From assembly GCA_963805715.1 (NCBI GenBank), contig CAWDVK010000020.1, positions 496,001-560,000 of the forward strand: a stretch of DNA of 64,000 nt, given 5' to 3'. This stretch comes from CAWDVK01 sp963805715. GTDB taxonomy: Bacteria; Actinomycetota; Actinomycetes; Streptosporangiales; Streptosporangiaceae. Position numbers and translations under genes: made by a program. The notes under the pieces were generated by a model. The model was not told where the DNA came from. It saw only the letters and a program-made list of their open reading frames with translations, and did no database searches. Shown here piece after piece: positions 35,183-43,620 of this stretch; the first letter of the stretch is position 1; the number at the start of each line of letters is the position of its first letter.

Positions 35183-37063
35183 ATGACAGCTACGCGAGCT
35201 GACAGAACGCGCCGGTCATCAGGACCAGCCCCGGACGGCGGCGGCCGGATGACCGGGGAGCGGGCAAGCCGGGGCAGGCTGCACCTCTTCCTGGCCGCGG
35301 CGCCCGGCGCGGGCAAGACTTACGCCCTGCTGACCGAGGGCCGGCGGCTGGCGGCTGCTGGTGCCGACGTGGTGGTCGGATCGGCCGAGACCCATGGCCG
35401 CCCGGACACCGATGCCCAGGCCGGGGGCCTGGAGGTGCTGCCGCCGCGGCGGGTCGCCTATCGCGGCACCGTATTCGAGGAGCTGGATCTGCCCGGCGTC
35501 CTCAGCCGCGGTCCGCAGGTCGTGCTGGTCGACGAGCTGGCCCACTCCGTGGTGCCCGGCGGCCTGAATGACAAGCGCTGGCAGGACGTGGAGGAACTGC
35601 TGGAGGCCGGCATCGACGTGGTGTCGTGCCTCAACGTGCAGCATCTGGAAAGCCTGGCGGACAAGGCCGGGGAGCTGAGCGGCGTCGCGGTGACCGAGAC
35701 GGTCCCCGATGCGCTGGCGGCGGCCGCCGACCGGGTGGACCTGCTGGATCCCGGCCCCGAGGCGCTGCGCCGGCGGATTGAGCGGCTGTACCCGCCCGGC
35801 ACCGCGGACCGGGCGCTGACCGGCTATTTCCGCCCGGAGAACCTGGCCGTGCTGTCGGCGCTCGGCCGCCAGTGGATACGTGAGCACGGTTTCGCGCCGA
35901 CCGCGGAGCCGCCGCCGGCCGGGCCCCCGGTGGTCGCTGCGCTGGCCGGCGCGCCGGACGGAGAGCATGTCCTGCGCCGCGCCGCGCAGGCGGCAGCAGC
36001 CGGCGGCGCCGAGCTGATCGGCGTGCATGTCCGGCAGCCCAGCAACCTCATCGAGGCCGAGCCGCCCTGGCTGGAGGGCCAGCGCCGGCTGCTCGCCGAG
36101 CTGGGCGGCCGATATGCGGAAGCGACCGGCGCGGATGTGGCCATGACCGTGCTGAGCTTCGCCCGCGCCGAGCACGCCGGCCAGCTGGTCCTGGGCGCCA
36201 CCCGCCGCACGCGCATGTACGAGGCACTGCACGGCTCGGTGATCGCCCGCACGATCCGGCACGCCGGCCCGGTGGAAGTGCGCCTCGTCCCGGCGCTCCA
36301 GCCGCGGCACCGGCTGACGGCGCGCCCGGGGCTGCCGCCGCGGCAGCCCCGGGTGCAGCTGCCGCCGCGGCGGCGCCTGGCCGGCTGGCTGCTCGCGATC
36401 GCGGCGCCGGTCGCCATCGCCGTGGCCCTGACCCCGCTGCGGTCCGCGCTCGGCCTGGCCGGCGCGCTGCTGTGCGTTCAGCTGGGCGTCATCCTGGCCG
36501 CCCTGGCCGGGGGCCTCTGGCCGGCCGCCGCCGCCACCGTGACCGGCTTCCTGGCCGCCGACTTCTTCTTCACCGTGCCCTACTACAGCCTGCGGATCGA
36601 CCGTGCCATCGACGTGGTCGGGCTCATTGTCTTCGCCGTCGTGGCCGGCACCACCGGCCTGCTGGTGGACATCCTGGCCCGGCGCGCCATCCAGTCGGCG
36701 CATTCCCGGGCGGAGGCGGACGGGCTGGCCCGGCTGGCCGCCGAGACCCTGGCGCTCGGCGCCGGCTCGCGGTCGGAGATGGCGGCGGCGGTGCGGCGCG
36801 CCTTCGACCTCGACGCCGTGGCCGTGTTCCGGCGGGCGGCCTCCGGGTGGGAGATCGCCGCGGTCGCGGGCGAACCGGTACCCGCCGCGCCCGACGACGC
36901 GCCGTTCCAGGCCCGGCTGGCCGGCGGCGACATCCTGGTCCTGTCCGGCGGCAGGCTCAGCGCCGGGGACAGCCGCCTGCTCAGGGAATTCGTCACGGAG
37001 ATAAGGCTGGCCCAGGAGCGCCGGCAGCTCGGCCACGTCGCCGGGCTGCCGGCCATCAGCTGA
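35183..37063 (+). CDS. KdpD-like sensor without a kinase domain
   Basis: The 626-residue protein has the KdpD N-terminal domain (about 28-240) with Walker A APGAGKTYALL, Walker B VVLVDELAHS and KRWQDVEELLEAGIDV. A universal-stress-like domain (about 255-380) and four membrane helices (about 400-500) follow. The membrane part starts with GWLLAIAAPVAIAVAL and includes DFFFTVPYYSLRIDRAID. A GAF-like domain completes it to residue 626. The histidine-kinase dimerisation and ATPase domains of classical KdpD are absent: the frame stops just where they should begin. No kdpE is nearby. ATG 35183 follows GAGG. It converges on kdpA. Confidence 0.88.
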   Translation: MTATRADRTRRSSGPAPDGGGRMTGERASRGRLHLFLAAAPGAGKTYALLTEGRRLAAAGADVVVGSAETHGRPDTDAQAGGLEVLPPRRVAYRGTVFEELDLPGVLSRGPQVVLVDELAHSVVPGGLNDKRWQDVEELLEAGIDVVSCLNVQHLESLADKAGELSGVAVTETVPDALAAAADRVDLLDPGPEALRRRIERLYPPGTADRALTGYFRPENLAVLSALGRQWIREHGFAPTAEPPPAGPPVVAALAGAPDGEHVLRRAAQAAAAGGAELIGVHVRQPSNLIEAEPPWLEGQRRLLAELGGRYAEATGADVAMTVLSFARAEHAGQLVLGATRRTRMYEALHGSVIARTIRHAGPVEVRLVPALQPRHRLTARPGLPPRQPRVQLPPRRRLAGWLLAIAAPVAIAVALTPLRSALGLAGALLCVQLGVILAALAGGLWPAAAATVTGFLAADFFFTVPYYSLRIDRAIDVVGLIVFAVVAGTTGLLVDILARRAIQSAHSRAEADGLARLAAETLALGAGSRSEMAAAVRRAFDLDAVAVFRRAASGWEIAAVAGEPVPAAPDDAPFQARLAGGDILVLSGGRLSAGDSRLLREFVTEIRLAQERRQLGHVAGLPAIS

Positions 37064-37117
37064 GCCGCAGGCCGGCCATCAGCTGAGCCGCCCGGCGGCC
37101 GGCCACCAGCTGAGCCG
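37049..37117. repeat. Three-copy 19-bp direct repeat between convergent genes
   Basis: The 19-mer CCGGCCATCAGCTGAGCCG occurs at 37049-37067 and 37072-37090, with one mismatch at 37099-37117. A partial copy follows near 37125-37135. The first copy includes the TGA stop of the KdpD-like gene, so the repeat arose by duplicating the gene end. The array sits in the gap before the convergent kdpA stop (37152) and may affect termination. Confidence 0.75.
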
Positions 37118-37151
37118 GCCGGCGTCCGTCAGCTGGCGGGTCGCGGCCCGG

Positions 37152-38975
37152 TCAGCCGACGATCCGCTCGCCGATCGGGCCCAGGATGAGCATGGGGAAG
37201 TAAATGAGGCCGCCCACGATCACGATCACCCCGAGCAGGAAGACGACGAAGGTCGGCCCGGTGGTGTCGAGCGTGGCCCGTGTTCGCGCGTGCACGCGCG
37301 CTCCGGCCAGCGAGCCGGCGATCGCCAGTGCCAGCACGATCGGCGCGAACCTCCCGACCAGCATGACCAGCCCGAGCGTGGTGTCGTACCAGGTCGTGTT
37401 GGCGGCCAGCCCGGCGAAGGCGGACCCGTTGTTGTTCGCCACCGAGGCATAGGCGTAGGTGATCTCGCTCAGCCCGTGGAAGCCGGGATTGAGGATCGAG
37501 CTCTTGCCCGCCCCGAGCACGAGGGACATGCTGCCGAACACCAGGACCACGATCGGGATCGTCAGCACGTAGGCCACGACGAGCTTCATCTGCGGCGCGC
37601 GGATCTTCTTGCCCAGGAACTCCGGCGTGCGGCCGACCATCAGCCCGGCGATGAAGACGGCCAGCAGCGAGAACACCAGGATGCTGTACAGCCCGCCGCC
37701 GTCGCCGCCGGGGCTGACCTCGCCGAGCAGGATGCCGACGAACGCCCCGGCGCCGCCGATCGGTGTATAGCTGTCCAGGGCCGAGTCGGTGGCGCCGGCC
37801 GTCGTGCCCATCGTCCCGACGGTCATCAGCGCCGAGCCGCTGGCGCCGAAGCGCATCTCCTTGCCTTCCATGTACCCGCCAGGGTTGCCGGTGCTGGCCG
37901 CCTGGGACACGCTCGCCGGGAGCAGCTGGTTGCCGTGCACCTCGGCCTGCATGGAGACCACGGTGTGGCCGATGAAGATGATGGCCATGACCGCCACGAT
38001 GGCGTAGCCCTGCCGCGGCCTGCCGATGAGCCGGCCGAACATGATGGCGATGGCGAACGGCAGCACGATCACCAGCAGCAGGTCGAACATGTTGGTGAAG
38101 CCGGTGGGATTCTCGAACGGATGGGCACCGCCGGCGCCGTAGAAGCTGCCGCCGTTGGTGCCGAGCAGCTTGATGACCTCCATCGAGGTCACCGGGCCGC
38201 CGGGAATCTGCTGGGTCCCGCCGGCCAGCGTCGCGGCCGCGCGGAAGCCGCTGAAGTTCTGCACGGCGCCCTGGCTGACCAGCACCAGCGCGCCGATGAC
38301 CGAGAGCGGGATGTAGACGCGCACCAGGCTCCGGGTCAGATCCACCCAGAAGTTGCCGATCGTGCGGGCGGTTCCGGCGATGCCGCGGACCACGGCCAGC
38401 GCCACGGCCAGCCCGATCGCGCCCGCGGTGAACTGCGCGACCACCAGCCCGGCCATCTGCGCGAGGTAGCTGGCCGCCGTCTCGCCCTCGTAGGCCTGCC
38501 AGTTGGTGCCGGTGATGAAGCTGGCGGCCGTGTTGAAGGACAGCAGCGATGACATCCCCGGCGCATGGGTCGGGTTCAGCGGCAGTACCCCCTGCAGCCG
38601 CAGGATCAGGTACAGCAGCAGGGTGGAGACCAGCCCGAACGCCAGCACCGCGAGCGCGTAGGCCCGCCAGGTCCAGCTGCTGTCCGGGTCGATCCGCAGG
38701 GCCCGGTACACCAGGCGCTCGACGGGCAGGAACACGCGGTCCCCCGGCGCCCTGGTCCTGGAGGCACCGGTCGCGGAGGCACTGGTCGCGGAGGCACTGG
38801 TCGCGGAGGCACTGGTCGCGGAGGCACTGGTCGCGGAGGCACTGGTCGCGGGAGCGCCGGTCGCGATCGCACCGGCGCCCCGGAACGTCGCCGCCAGGTA
38901 ACGGCCCAGCAAGGGCGCCAGCACCGCGGTCACGACGGCGATGAACAGCAGCTGCTCCCAGCCGGAGGCGTTCAT
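37152..38975 (-). CDS. kdpA: KdpA, potassium-translocating subunit
   Basis: KdpA (607 residues, ten or so helices) is the K+-selective channel-like subunit of the KdpFABC pump. Filter-region motifs in order: SFNTAASFITGTNWQAYEG, LLGTNGGSFYGAGGAHPFENP (split over two helices), TTAGATDSALDSYTPIGGAG and ASVANNNGSAFAGLA. The second filter usually reads GTNGGGFFNANSAHPF, so GGSFYGAGG is divergent. Between the first and second helices is a VNTR-like insert of SATSA repeats (residues about 42-72). kdpA is the last gene of the operon, after kdpC, its ATG overlapping the kdpC stop (ATGA), whereas in most bacteria kdpA precedes kdpB. Confidence 0.95.
   Translation of the reverse strand: MNASGWEQLLFIAVVTAVLAPLLGRYLAATFRGAGAIATGAPATSASATSASATSASATSASATSASATGASRTRAPGDRVFLPVERLVYRALRIDPDSSWTWRAYALAVLAFGLVSTLLLYLILRLQGVLPLNPTHAPGMSSLLSFNTAASFITGTNWQAYEGETAASYLAQMAGLVVAQFTAGAIGLAVALAVVRGIAGTARTIGNFWVDLTRSLVRVYIPLSVIGALVLVSQGAVQNFSGFRAAATLAGGTQQIPGGPVTSMEVIKLLGTNGGSFYGAGGAHPFENPTGFTNMFDLLLVIVLPFAIAIMFGRLIGRPRQGYAIVAVMAIIFIGHTVVSMQAEVHGNQLLPASVSQAASTGNPGGYMEGKEMRFGASGSALMTVGTMGTTAGATDSALDSYTPIGGAGAFVGILLGEVSPGGDGGGLYSILVFSLLAVFIAGLMVGRTPEFLGKKIRAPQMKLVVAYVLTIPIVVLVFGSMSLVLGAGKSSILNPGFHGLSEITYAYASVANNNGSAFAGLAANTTWYDTTLGLVMLVGRFAPIVLALAIAGSLAGARVHARTRATLDTTGPTFVVFLLGVIVIVGGLIYFPMLILGPIGERIVG
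38761..38865 (-). repeat. 15-bp tandem repeat within kdpA
   Basis: About six to seven copies of a 15-bp unit (GTCGCGGAGGCACTG on the plus strand) encode the pentapeptide TSASA in tandem in the KdpA first loop. The outer copies are degenerate and the central four are identical. Copy-number change would alter protein length by five residues without frameshift. Confidence 0.88.
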
Positions 38976-39742
38976 CGCAGGCCGTCCAGCGCGAGGTTAA
39001 GCTCCACCACGTTCACGGTGGGCTCGCCCAGGAAGCCGAGCTGACGGCCGCTGGTGTAGTGGTGCACGAGGCTGATCACCTGACCCAGGGGAAGATGCCG
39101 GGCGCGGGCCACCCGCGGCGCCTGGTCCAGCGCGTTCGCCGCGGAGATATCGGGATCCAGGCCCGAGCCCGACGCCGTGACCGCGTCAATCGGCACCGGC
39201 GCGCTGGCCGGGAGCCCGTTGAAGGCCCGGTAGGCGATGGCGCGCTCGGGGATCGTGCTGGGATCGCAGACGTAGGAGCCATCCGGGTTCCTGGCGTATC
39301 GCTGGCCCGGTGCCGGGCTGGTCACGGGATTCCCCTGCGGGTCGGTGGGAACGCACGCCGGGTCGGCCTTCGTCGCGAAGGGATTGACCGCCGAGGGCCT
39401 GCCAGCGAGTCCGACCGTGTTGACGCCGGGTACGAAGCCGATGAGCAGCGGATTGGACGGCCCGAGGTTGCTGGCGCCCGAGTCCGCGCCGTCGTATCCC
39501 GGCCCGGCGGCAGAGGGACGCGGCTGGAAGTAGCCGGGCATCGGGCTGCCCTTGCTGTCGGTGAAGTTCTGGCCGAGCAGGGACGACCCGACCAGCTTGC
39601 CGTGTCGGTAGAGCAGGGAGCCATCCGCCTGATGCCGGAAGAAGAGCGCGGACAGGCCGGTGACCAGGAGCGGATAGCCGAAGCCGAGCACGACCGTGAG
39701 GCCGATCAGCATCACGACGCTGGTGAGCAGGTGGCGCCGCAT
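38972..39742 (-). CDS. kdpC: KdpC, accessory subunit of the K+ ATPase
   Basis: A 256-residue KdpC: N-terminal membrane helix LTSVVMLIGLTVVLGFGYPLL (within residues 6-27), then periplasmic-side sequence containing GSSLLGQNFTDSKGSPMPGY and YFQPRPSAAG. A long insert with NPFATKADPACVPTDPQGNP, not present in the shorter E. coli protein, precedes the conserved end SGSGLDPDISAANALDQAPR and ARHLPLGQVISLVHHYT. KdpC stabilises the complex and binds nucleotide with KdpB. It starts 1 bp after the kdpB stop and its stop overlaps the kdpA start, so the three are one transcript. Confidence 0.94.
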   Translation of the reverse strand: MRRHLLTSVVMLIGLTVVLGFGYPLLVTGLSALFFRHQADGSLLYRHGKLVGSSLLGQNFTDSKGSPMPGYFQPRPSAAGPGYDGADSGASNLGPSNPLLIGFVPGVNTVGLAGRPSAVNPFATKADPACVPTDPQGNPVTSPAPGQRYARNPDGSYVCDPSTIPERAIAYRAFNGLPASAPVPIDAVTASGSGLDPDISAANALDQAPRVARARHLPLGQVISLVHHYTSGRQLGFLGEPTVNVVELNLALDGLR

Positions 39743-39743
39743 G

Positions 39744-41831
39744 TCAGTGCAATCCGATCGCGGTCAGGACGAGATCGATGAGCTTGATGAAGACGAAGGG
39801 GGCGATGATCCCGCCTATGCCGTAGATGAGGCCGTTGCGGCGCAGGATCGCGGCGCCGTCCAGCGGCCGGAACTTCACGCCCCGCAGCGCCAGCGGGATG
39901 AGCGCCGGGATGATGAGGGCGTTGTAGATCACGGCCGAGAGGATCGCCGTGTGCGGGTTGTCCAGGTGCATCACGTTCAGCACGTTGAGCTTCGGGTACA
40001 CCACGACGAACATCGCCGGGATGATCGCGAAGTACTTGGCGACATCGTTGGCGATGGAGAAGGTCGTGAGCGAACCGCGGGTGATGAGGAGCTGCTTGGC
40101 GACCTCGACGACCTCGATGAGCTTGGTCGGGTTGGAGTCGAGGTCGACCATGTTGCCGGCTTCCTTGGCGGCCTGCGTGCCGGTGTTCATGGCCAGCCCC
40201 ACGTCGGCCTGCGCGAGTGCGGGCGCGTCGTTGGTGCCATCGCCGGTCATCGCCACCATGTGGCCGCCGCGCTGCTCGCGCCGGATCAGCGCCACCTTCT
40301 GCTCGGGCGTGGCCTCGGCCAGGAAGTCGTCGACGCCGGCCTCCCTGGCGATGGCCGCCGCCGTCAGCGGGTTATCCCCGGTGATCATCACGGTGCGGAT
40401 GCCCATGTCGCGCAGCTCCGCGAAGCGCTCCGCCATGCCCTGCTTGACCGTGTCCTTCAGGTGGATGACGCCCAGGACCCGCGGCCCGTCGGCCACCACC
40501 AGCGGCGTCCCGCCGCCGCCGGCGATGCGCTCGACGATGGGCCCGAGGTCGGCCGGGATGACGCCGCCGAGTTCGCCGACCCAGCGGCGCACCGAGTCGG
40601 CGGCGCCCTTGCGGACCTGCCGGCCTTCCAGGTCGACCCCGCTCATCCGCGTCTGGGCCGAGAAGGGCACGAGCTGCGCTCCGGCCAGGGCCGGGTCGGC
40701 GAGTCCGTACCGGGTCTGGGCGAACTCGACAATGGAGCGGCCCTCCGGCGTCTCGTCCGCCATGCTCGACAGCAGCACCGCCTCGGCCAGCTCCGTCTCG
40801 GTGACGCCGCTGACGGGCAGGAACTCGGCGGCCATCCGGTTCCCGTAGGTGATGGTGCCGGTCTTGTCGAGCAGCAGCGTCGAGCAGTCTCCCGCCGCCT
40901 CGACGGCCCGTCCCGACATGGCCAGCACGTTCCGCTGCACCATCCGGTCCATCCCGGCGATGCCGATCGCCGACAGCAGCGCGCCGATCGTGGTGGGGGC
41001 CAGGCAGACGAAGAGCGCGACGAGCACGGTGGTGGACTGGATGGCCTGGGAGTAGATGGCCATCGGCTGCAGCGTGACCACCGCCACCAGCAGGATCGCG
41101 GTCAGCCCGGCGATCAGGATGTCCAGCGCGACCTCGTTCGGCGTCTTCTGCCGACTCGCTCCCTCGACCAGCGCGATCATGCGGTCCAGGAAGGTTTCCC
41201 CAGGGTTGGACGTGGTCCTGACCACGATCCGGTCGGAGAGCACCATGGTGCCGCCTGTCACCGCGCAGCGGTCACCGCCCGACTCGCGGATCACCGGCGC
41301 CGACTCGCCGGTGATCGCCGACTCGTCGACGGTCGCCATGCCCTCCACGACGTCGCCGTCGCCGGGGATGACCTGCCCGGCCTGCACCACGCAGAGGTCA
41401 CCGACCCGCAGCTGCGCCGACGGGATCTCCTCGACGATAGCGCCGCCGGTCCGCTGGACGAAGGCCGTGGTCTCCTGGCGGCTACGGCGCAGGGTGTCCG
41501 CCTGGGCCTTGCCGCGGCCCTCGGCAACGGCCTCGGCGAAGTTGGCGAACAAGACGGTCGCCCACAGCCACAGCGTGATCAGCCCGACGAACAGGTTCGG
41601 GTGGGCCAGGAACGAGACCGTCGTGACCACGCTCCCGATCTCGACCACGAACATGACCGGGATGCGAATCATGCTGCGCGGGTCGAGCTTGACGAAGGCC
41701 TGGCCGAGGGCACGCCGCATAATCGCCGGCTCGAGCATCCCTGAGGCAGGCCGGGTCCGGACCTTCGGCGGCCGCGTCTCCGCGGGCGGCGCGGTAGTGA
41801 TGCGCCCGCCGGGTTCAGCTGGCTCGCTCAT
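39744..41831 (-). CDS. kdpB: KdpB, P-type ATPase subunit
   Basis: A 695-residue P-type ATPase that energises K+ uptake through KdpA. Motifs: TGES at 174-177, phosphorylation site DKTGTITYGN (Asp 322), SMADETPEGRSIVEFA, MITGDNPLTAAAIAREAGVD, MTGDGTNDAPALAQADVG and the C-terminal helices. The N-terminus (1-30) is Pro-rich. The start ATG (41831) overlaps the stop of the small upstream membrane protein by ATGA. It is the first large gene of the operon; in the usual kdpFABC order it would follow kdpA. Confidence 0.96.
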   Translation of the reverse strand: MSEPAEPGGRITTAPPAETRPPKVRTRPASGMLEPAIMRRALGQAFVKLDPRSMIRIPVMFVVEIGSVVTTVSFLAHPNLFVGLITLWLWATVLFANFAEAVAEGRGKAQADTLRRSRQETTAFVQRTGGAIVEEIPSAQLRVGDLCVVQAGQVIPGDGDVVEGMATVDESAITGESAPVIRESGGDRCAVTGGTMVLSDRIVVRTTSNPGETFLDRMIALVEGASRQKTPNEVALDILIAGLTAILLVAVVTLQPMAIYSQAIQSTTVLVALFVCLAPTTIGALLSAIGIAGMDRMVQRNVLAMSGRAVEAAGDCSTLLLDKTGTITYGNRMAAEFLPVSGVTETELAEAVLLSSMADETPEGRSIVEFAQTRYGLADPALAGAQLVPFSAQTRMSGVDLEGRQVRKGAADSVRRWVGELGGVIPADLGPIVERIAGGGGTPLVVADGPRVLGVIHLKDTVKQGMAERFAELRDMGIRTVMITGDNPLTAAAIAREAGVDDFLAEATPEQKVALIRREQRGGHMVAMTGDGTNDAPALAQADVGLAMNTGTQAAKEAGNMVDLDSNPTKLIEVVEVAKQLLITRGSLTTFSIANDVAKYFAIIPAMFVVVYPKLNVLNVMHLDNPHTAILSAVIYNALIIPALIPLALRGVKFRPLDGAAILRRNGLIYGIGGIIAPFVFIKLIDLVLTAIGLH

Positions 41832-42001
41832 GCCGACCGCCCGGCCTCGTGCTCGCGCTCCTGCGGCAGCTCAACGTCCGCGAGATCGTCGCCGCCGGCC
41901 TCGTCGGCGGAGTCGGCGACGACCCCGCCGAGCGCCCGCACCAGCAGGGCGGCCGCCGCGAAGAACGCGATGATGGTGGCGACGAGAATGACGTCCGTCA
42001 T
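41828..42001 (-). CDS. Small single-pass membrane protein in the kdp operon
   Basis: A 57-residue protein from ATG 42001 (GGGGGAG site upstream): one membrane helix MTDVILVATIIAFFAAAALL (1-20) and an acidic tail with DSADEAGGDDLADVELPQ. It lies between kdpF and kdpB and overlaps the kdpB start. Similar short proteins are found beside actinobacterial kdp genes as I recall; it is not KdpF, which is separate. It may be an accessory subunit or regulator. Confidence 0.72.
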   Translation of the reverse strand: MTDVILVATIIAFFAAAALLVRALGGVVADSADEAGGDDLADVELPQEREHEAGRSA

Positions 42002-42069
42002 GCCCGTCTCCCCCGCTGCCCTGGAGCGCGGGCGATCCTGCGCGCTGGCCGTGCCGGGACCGGTCCCAT

Positions 42070-42159
42070 CTAGAACCACTCAGGCTTGAACATGGCGACG
42101 CCCAGGTAGATGAACACCGCCACGGAGAGGGCGAGCAGTACGCCCTCGACGACAGTCAT
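42070..42159 (-). CDS. kdpF: KdpF, small K+ ATPase subunit
   Basis: The 29-residue peptide MTVVEGVLLALSVAVFIYLG followed by VAMFKPEWF has the length and the C-terminal F-K/P-E-x-F signature of KdpF, a single-helix stabilising subunit of the Kdp complex. ATG 42159 follows GGAGCGCGC; a longer frame to 42282 has no site and no homology. First gene of the leftward operon. Promoter elements should lie in 42160-42430, shared with the divergent short KdpD gene. Confidence 0.9.
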   Translation of the reverse strand: MTVVEGVLLALSVAVFIYLGVAMFKPEWF

Positions 42160-42432
42160 GCGCGCTCCATTGCGATGTCGAAGAGACGGCACCCGCCTCA
42201 GCTCATCGGACGGGCCTGGCCACATTGTTACTACGCAGGCGCCCCGGCCGTTCGGATGCGGCTCATCCCTAACAAAAGCCATGCGCCAGCCGCCGATTCC
42301 TCACAGCACGCATACGCCAGCCCGGCGCCCGGGTGCTATACGGTCATTGCGATTCATGCAGATGGGAGGGCGGCCGAGATCGCCGAGCAGTCGCACGTCA
42401 CCGGCTCAGAATGGACCGACGAAGGCGTGAGC

Positions 42433-43593
42433 GTGGCCGCGTCGCAGGAGCCTGGCGCCGCCGACGTGGTCGAGGCGGCAGGTCATTTCCGTATTTATCT
42501 AGGCGCCGCCGCCGGCGTTGGCAAGACCTACGCCATGCTCAGCGAAGGCCAGCGCCGCCGGGACCGCGGCACCGACGTGGCTATCGGATTCGTCGAGTGC
42601 CACGGGCGGCGGCTCACCGAGAAGCTGATCGACGGCCTGGAGGTCATCCCCCGCAAGGTGGTCGAGTACCGGGGCAGCCGGCTCGAGGAGATGGACCTCG
42701 ACGCGGTGCTGCGACGGCGGCCCCAGATCGCCCTGGTGGACGAGCTGGCCCACACCAACGTGCCGGGATCGGGGCGGAACGCCAAGCGCTGGCAGGACGT
42801 GCTGGAGATCCTCGCGGCCGGCATCAACGTCATCACCACGGTCAACATCCAGCACCTGGAGAGCATCGCCGACGAGGTCGAGCACATGACCGGCGCGAAG
42901 GTCCGCGAGCGGGTGCCGGACTGGGTCGTCCGCAAGGCTAACCAGATCGAGCTGGTCGACTCCTCGCCCGAGCAGCTGCGCCGCCGGATGCTGCACGGCA
43001 ACATCTACCCGAAGGAAAGGGTCCCGCAGGCCCTCAGCCACTTCTTCCGTACCGACAACCTGATCGCGCTGCGCGAGCTCGCGCTGCGGTTCCTGGCCGA
43101 CGAGGCGGACGTGGAGCTGCTCGAGCACCTGCGGCTGCACGAGGCCGGCGTGCTGTGGGAGACCACCGAGCGCATCATGGTGGCGGTGACGGCGGGGCCA
43201 GGTGCCGACGTGCTGATCCGGCGGGCCGCGCGGATAGCGGCCAGGGTCAAGGGCGATCTCGATGTGGTCCACGTCACCGCCGGCGATGCCAGCCGCCCGT
43301 CCGGCCGCCGGGAGATCGACCAGCTGCGGCAGCTGGCCTCGGACATCGGCGCCCGCTGGCAGGAGATCCAGGACGACGATCCGGCCCAGGCCATCGCGAG
43401 ATACGCGCGGCAGCATCAGATCACCCAGATCGTGATCGGGTCCAGCCAGCGCAGCCGGTGGCAGCAGCTCACCGGCGGCGGGTCGAACGTGATGCGGGTC
43501 ATCCGGGAGGCCGGCGCATTCGGCATCGACGTGCACGTCATAGCCCGGCGGGAGCTGCCTCCCGCCGGGCCGGGCTCCCCCGGCGAAACCTGA
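42433..43593 (+). CDS. Short KdpD (sensor domain plus USP-like domain only)
   Basis: From GTG 42433 (GAAGG seven bases upstream) the protein has 386 residues. It consists of the KdpD domain, with Walker A GAAAGVGKTYAMLSEGQRR, Walker B QIALVDELAHTNVPGS and KRWQDVLEILAAGINVI, and a universal-stress-like domain (IMVAVTAGPGADVLIRRAA to IVIGSSQRSRW). No membrane helices and no kinase. Stand-alone short KdpDs are known in cyanobacteria and Deinococcus; some KdpD USP domains in Gram-positives bind cyclic di-AMP. It is divergent from kdpF, so it is probably the regulator paired with this operon. How it would signal without a kinase is unclear. Confidence 0.9.
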   Translation: MAASQEPGAADVVEAAGHFRIYLGAAAGVGKTYAMLSEGQRRRDRGTDVAIGFVECHGRRLTEKLIDGLEVIPRKVVEYRGSRLEEMDLDAVLRRRPQIALVDELAHTNVPGSGRNAKRWQDVLEILAAGINVITTVNIQHLESIADEVEHMTGAKVRERVPDWVVRKANQIELVDSSPEQLRRRMLHGNIYPKERVPQALSHFFRTDNLIALRELALRFLADEADVELLEHLRLHEAGVLWETTERIMVAVTAGPGADVLIRRAARIAARVKGDLDVVHVTAGDASRPSGRREIDQLRQLASDIGARWQEIQDDDPAQAIARYARQHQITQIVIGSSQRSRWQQLTGGGSNVMRVIREAGAFGIDVHVIARRELPPAGPGSPGET

Positions 43594-43620
43594 CCGCGGC
43601 GGTCGGGGCGGCGCCGGGCC

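Noticed and set aside
35219..37036. Open frame of about 600 codons opposite the KdpD-like gene
   Set aside because: Antisense shadow with low-complexity His/Gln/Gly composition.
39696..41744. Open frame of about 680 codons opposite kdpB
   Set aside because: Antisense shadow; kdpB is unmistakable on the other strand.
35183..43593. The two KdpD proteins as complete sensor kinases
   Set aside because: Both stop before any HisKA or ATPase motif, and the downstream DNA does not encode these domains in any frame.
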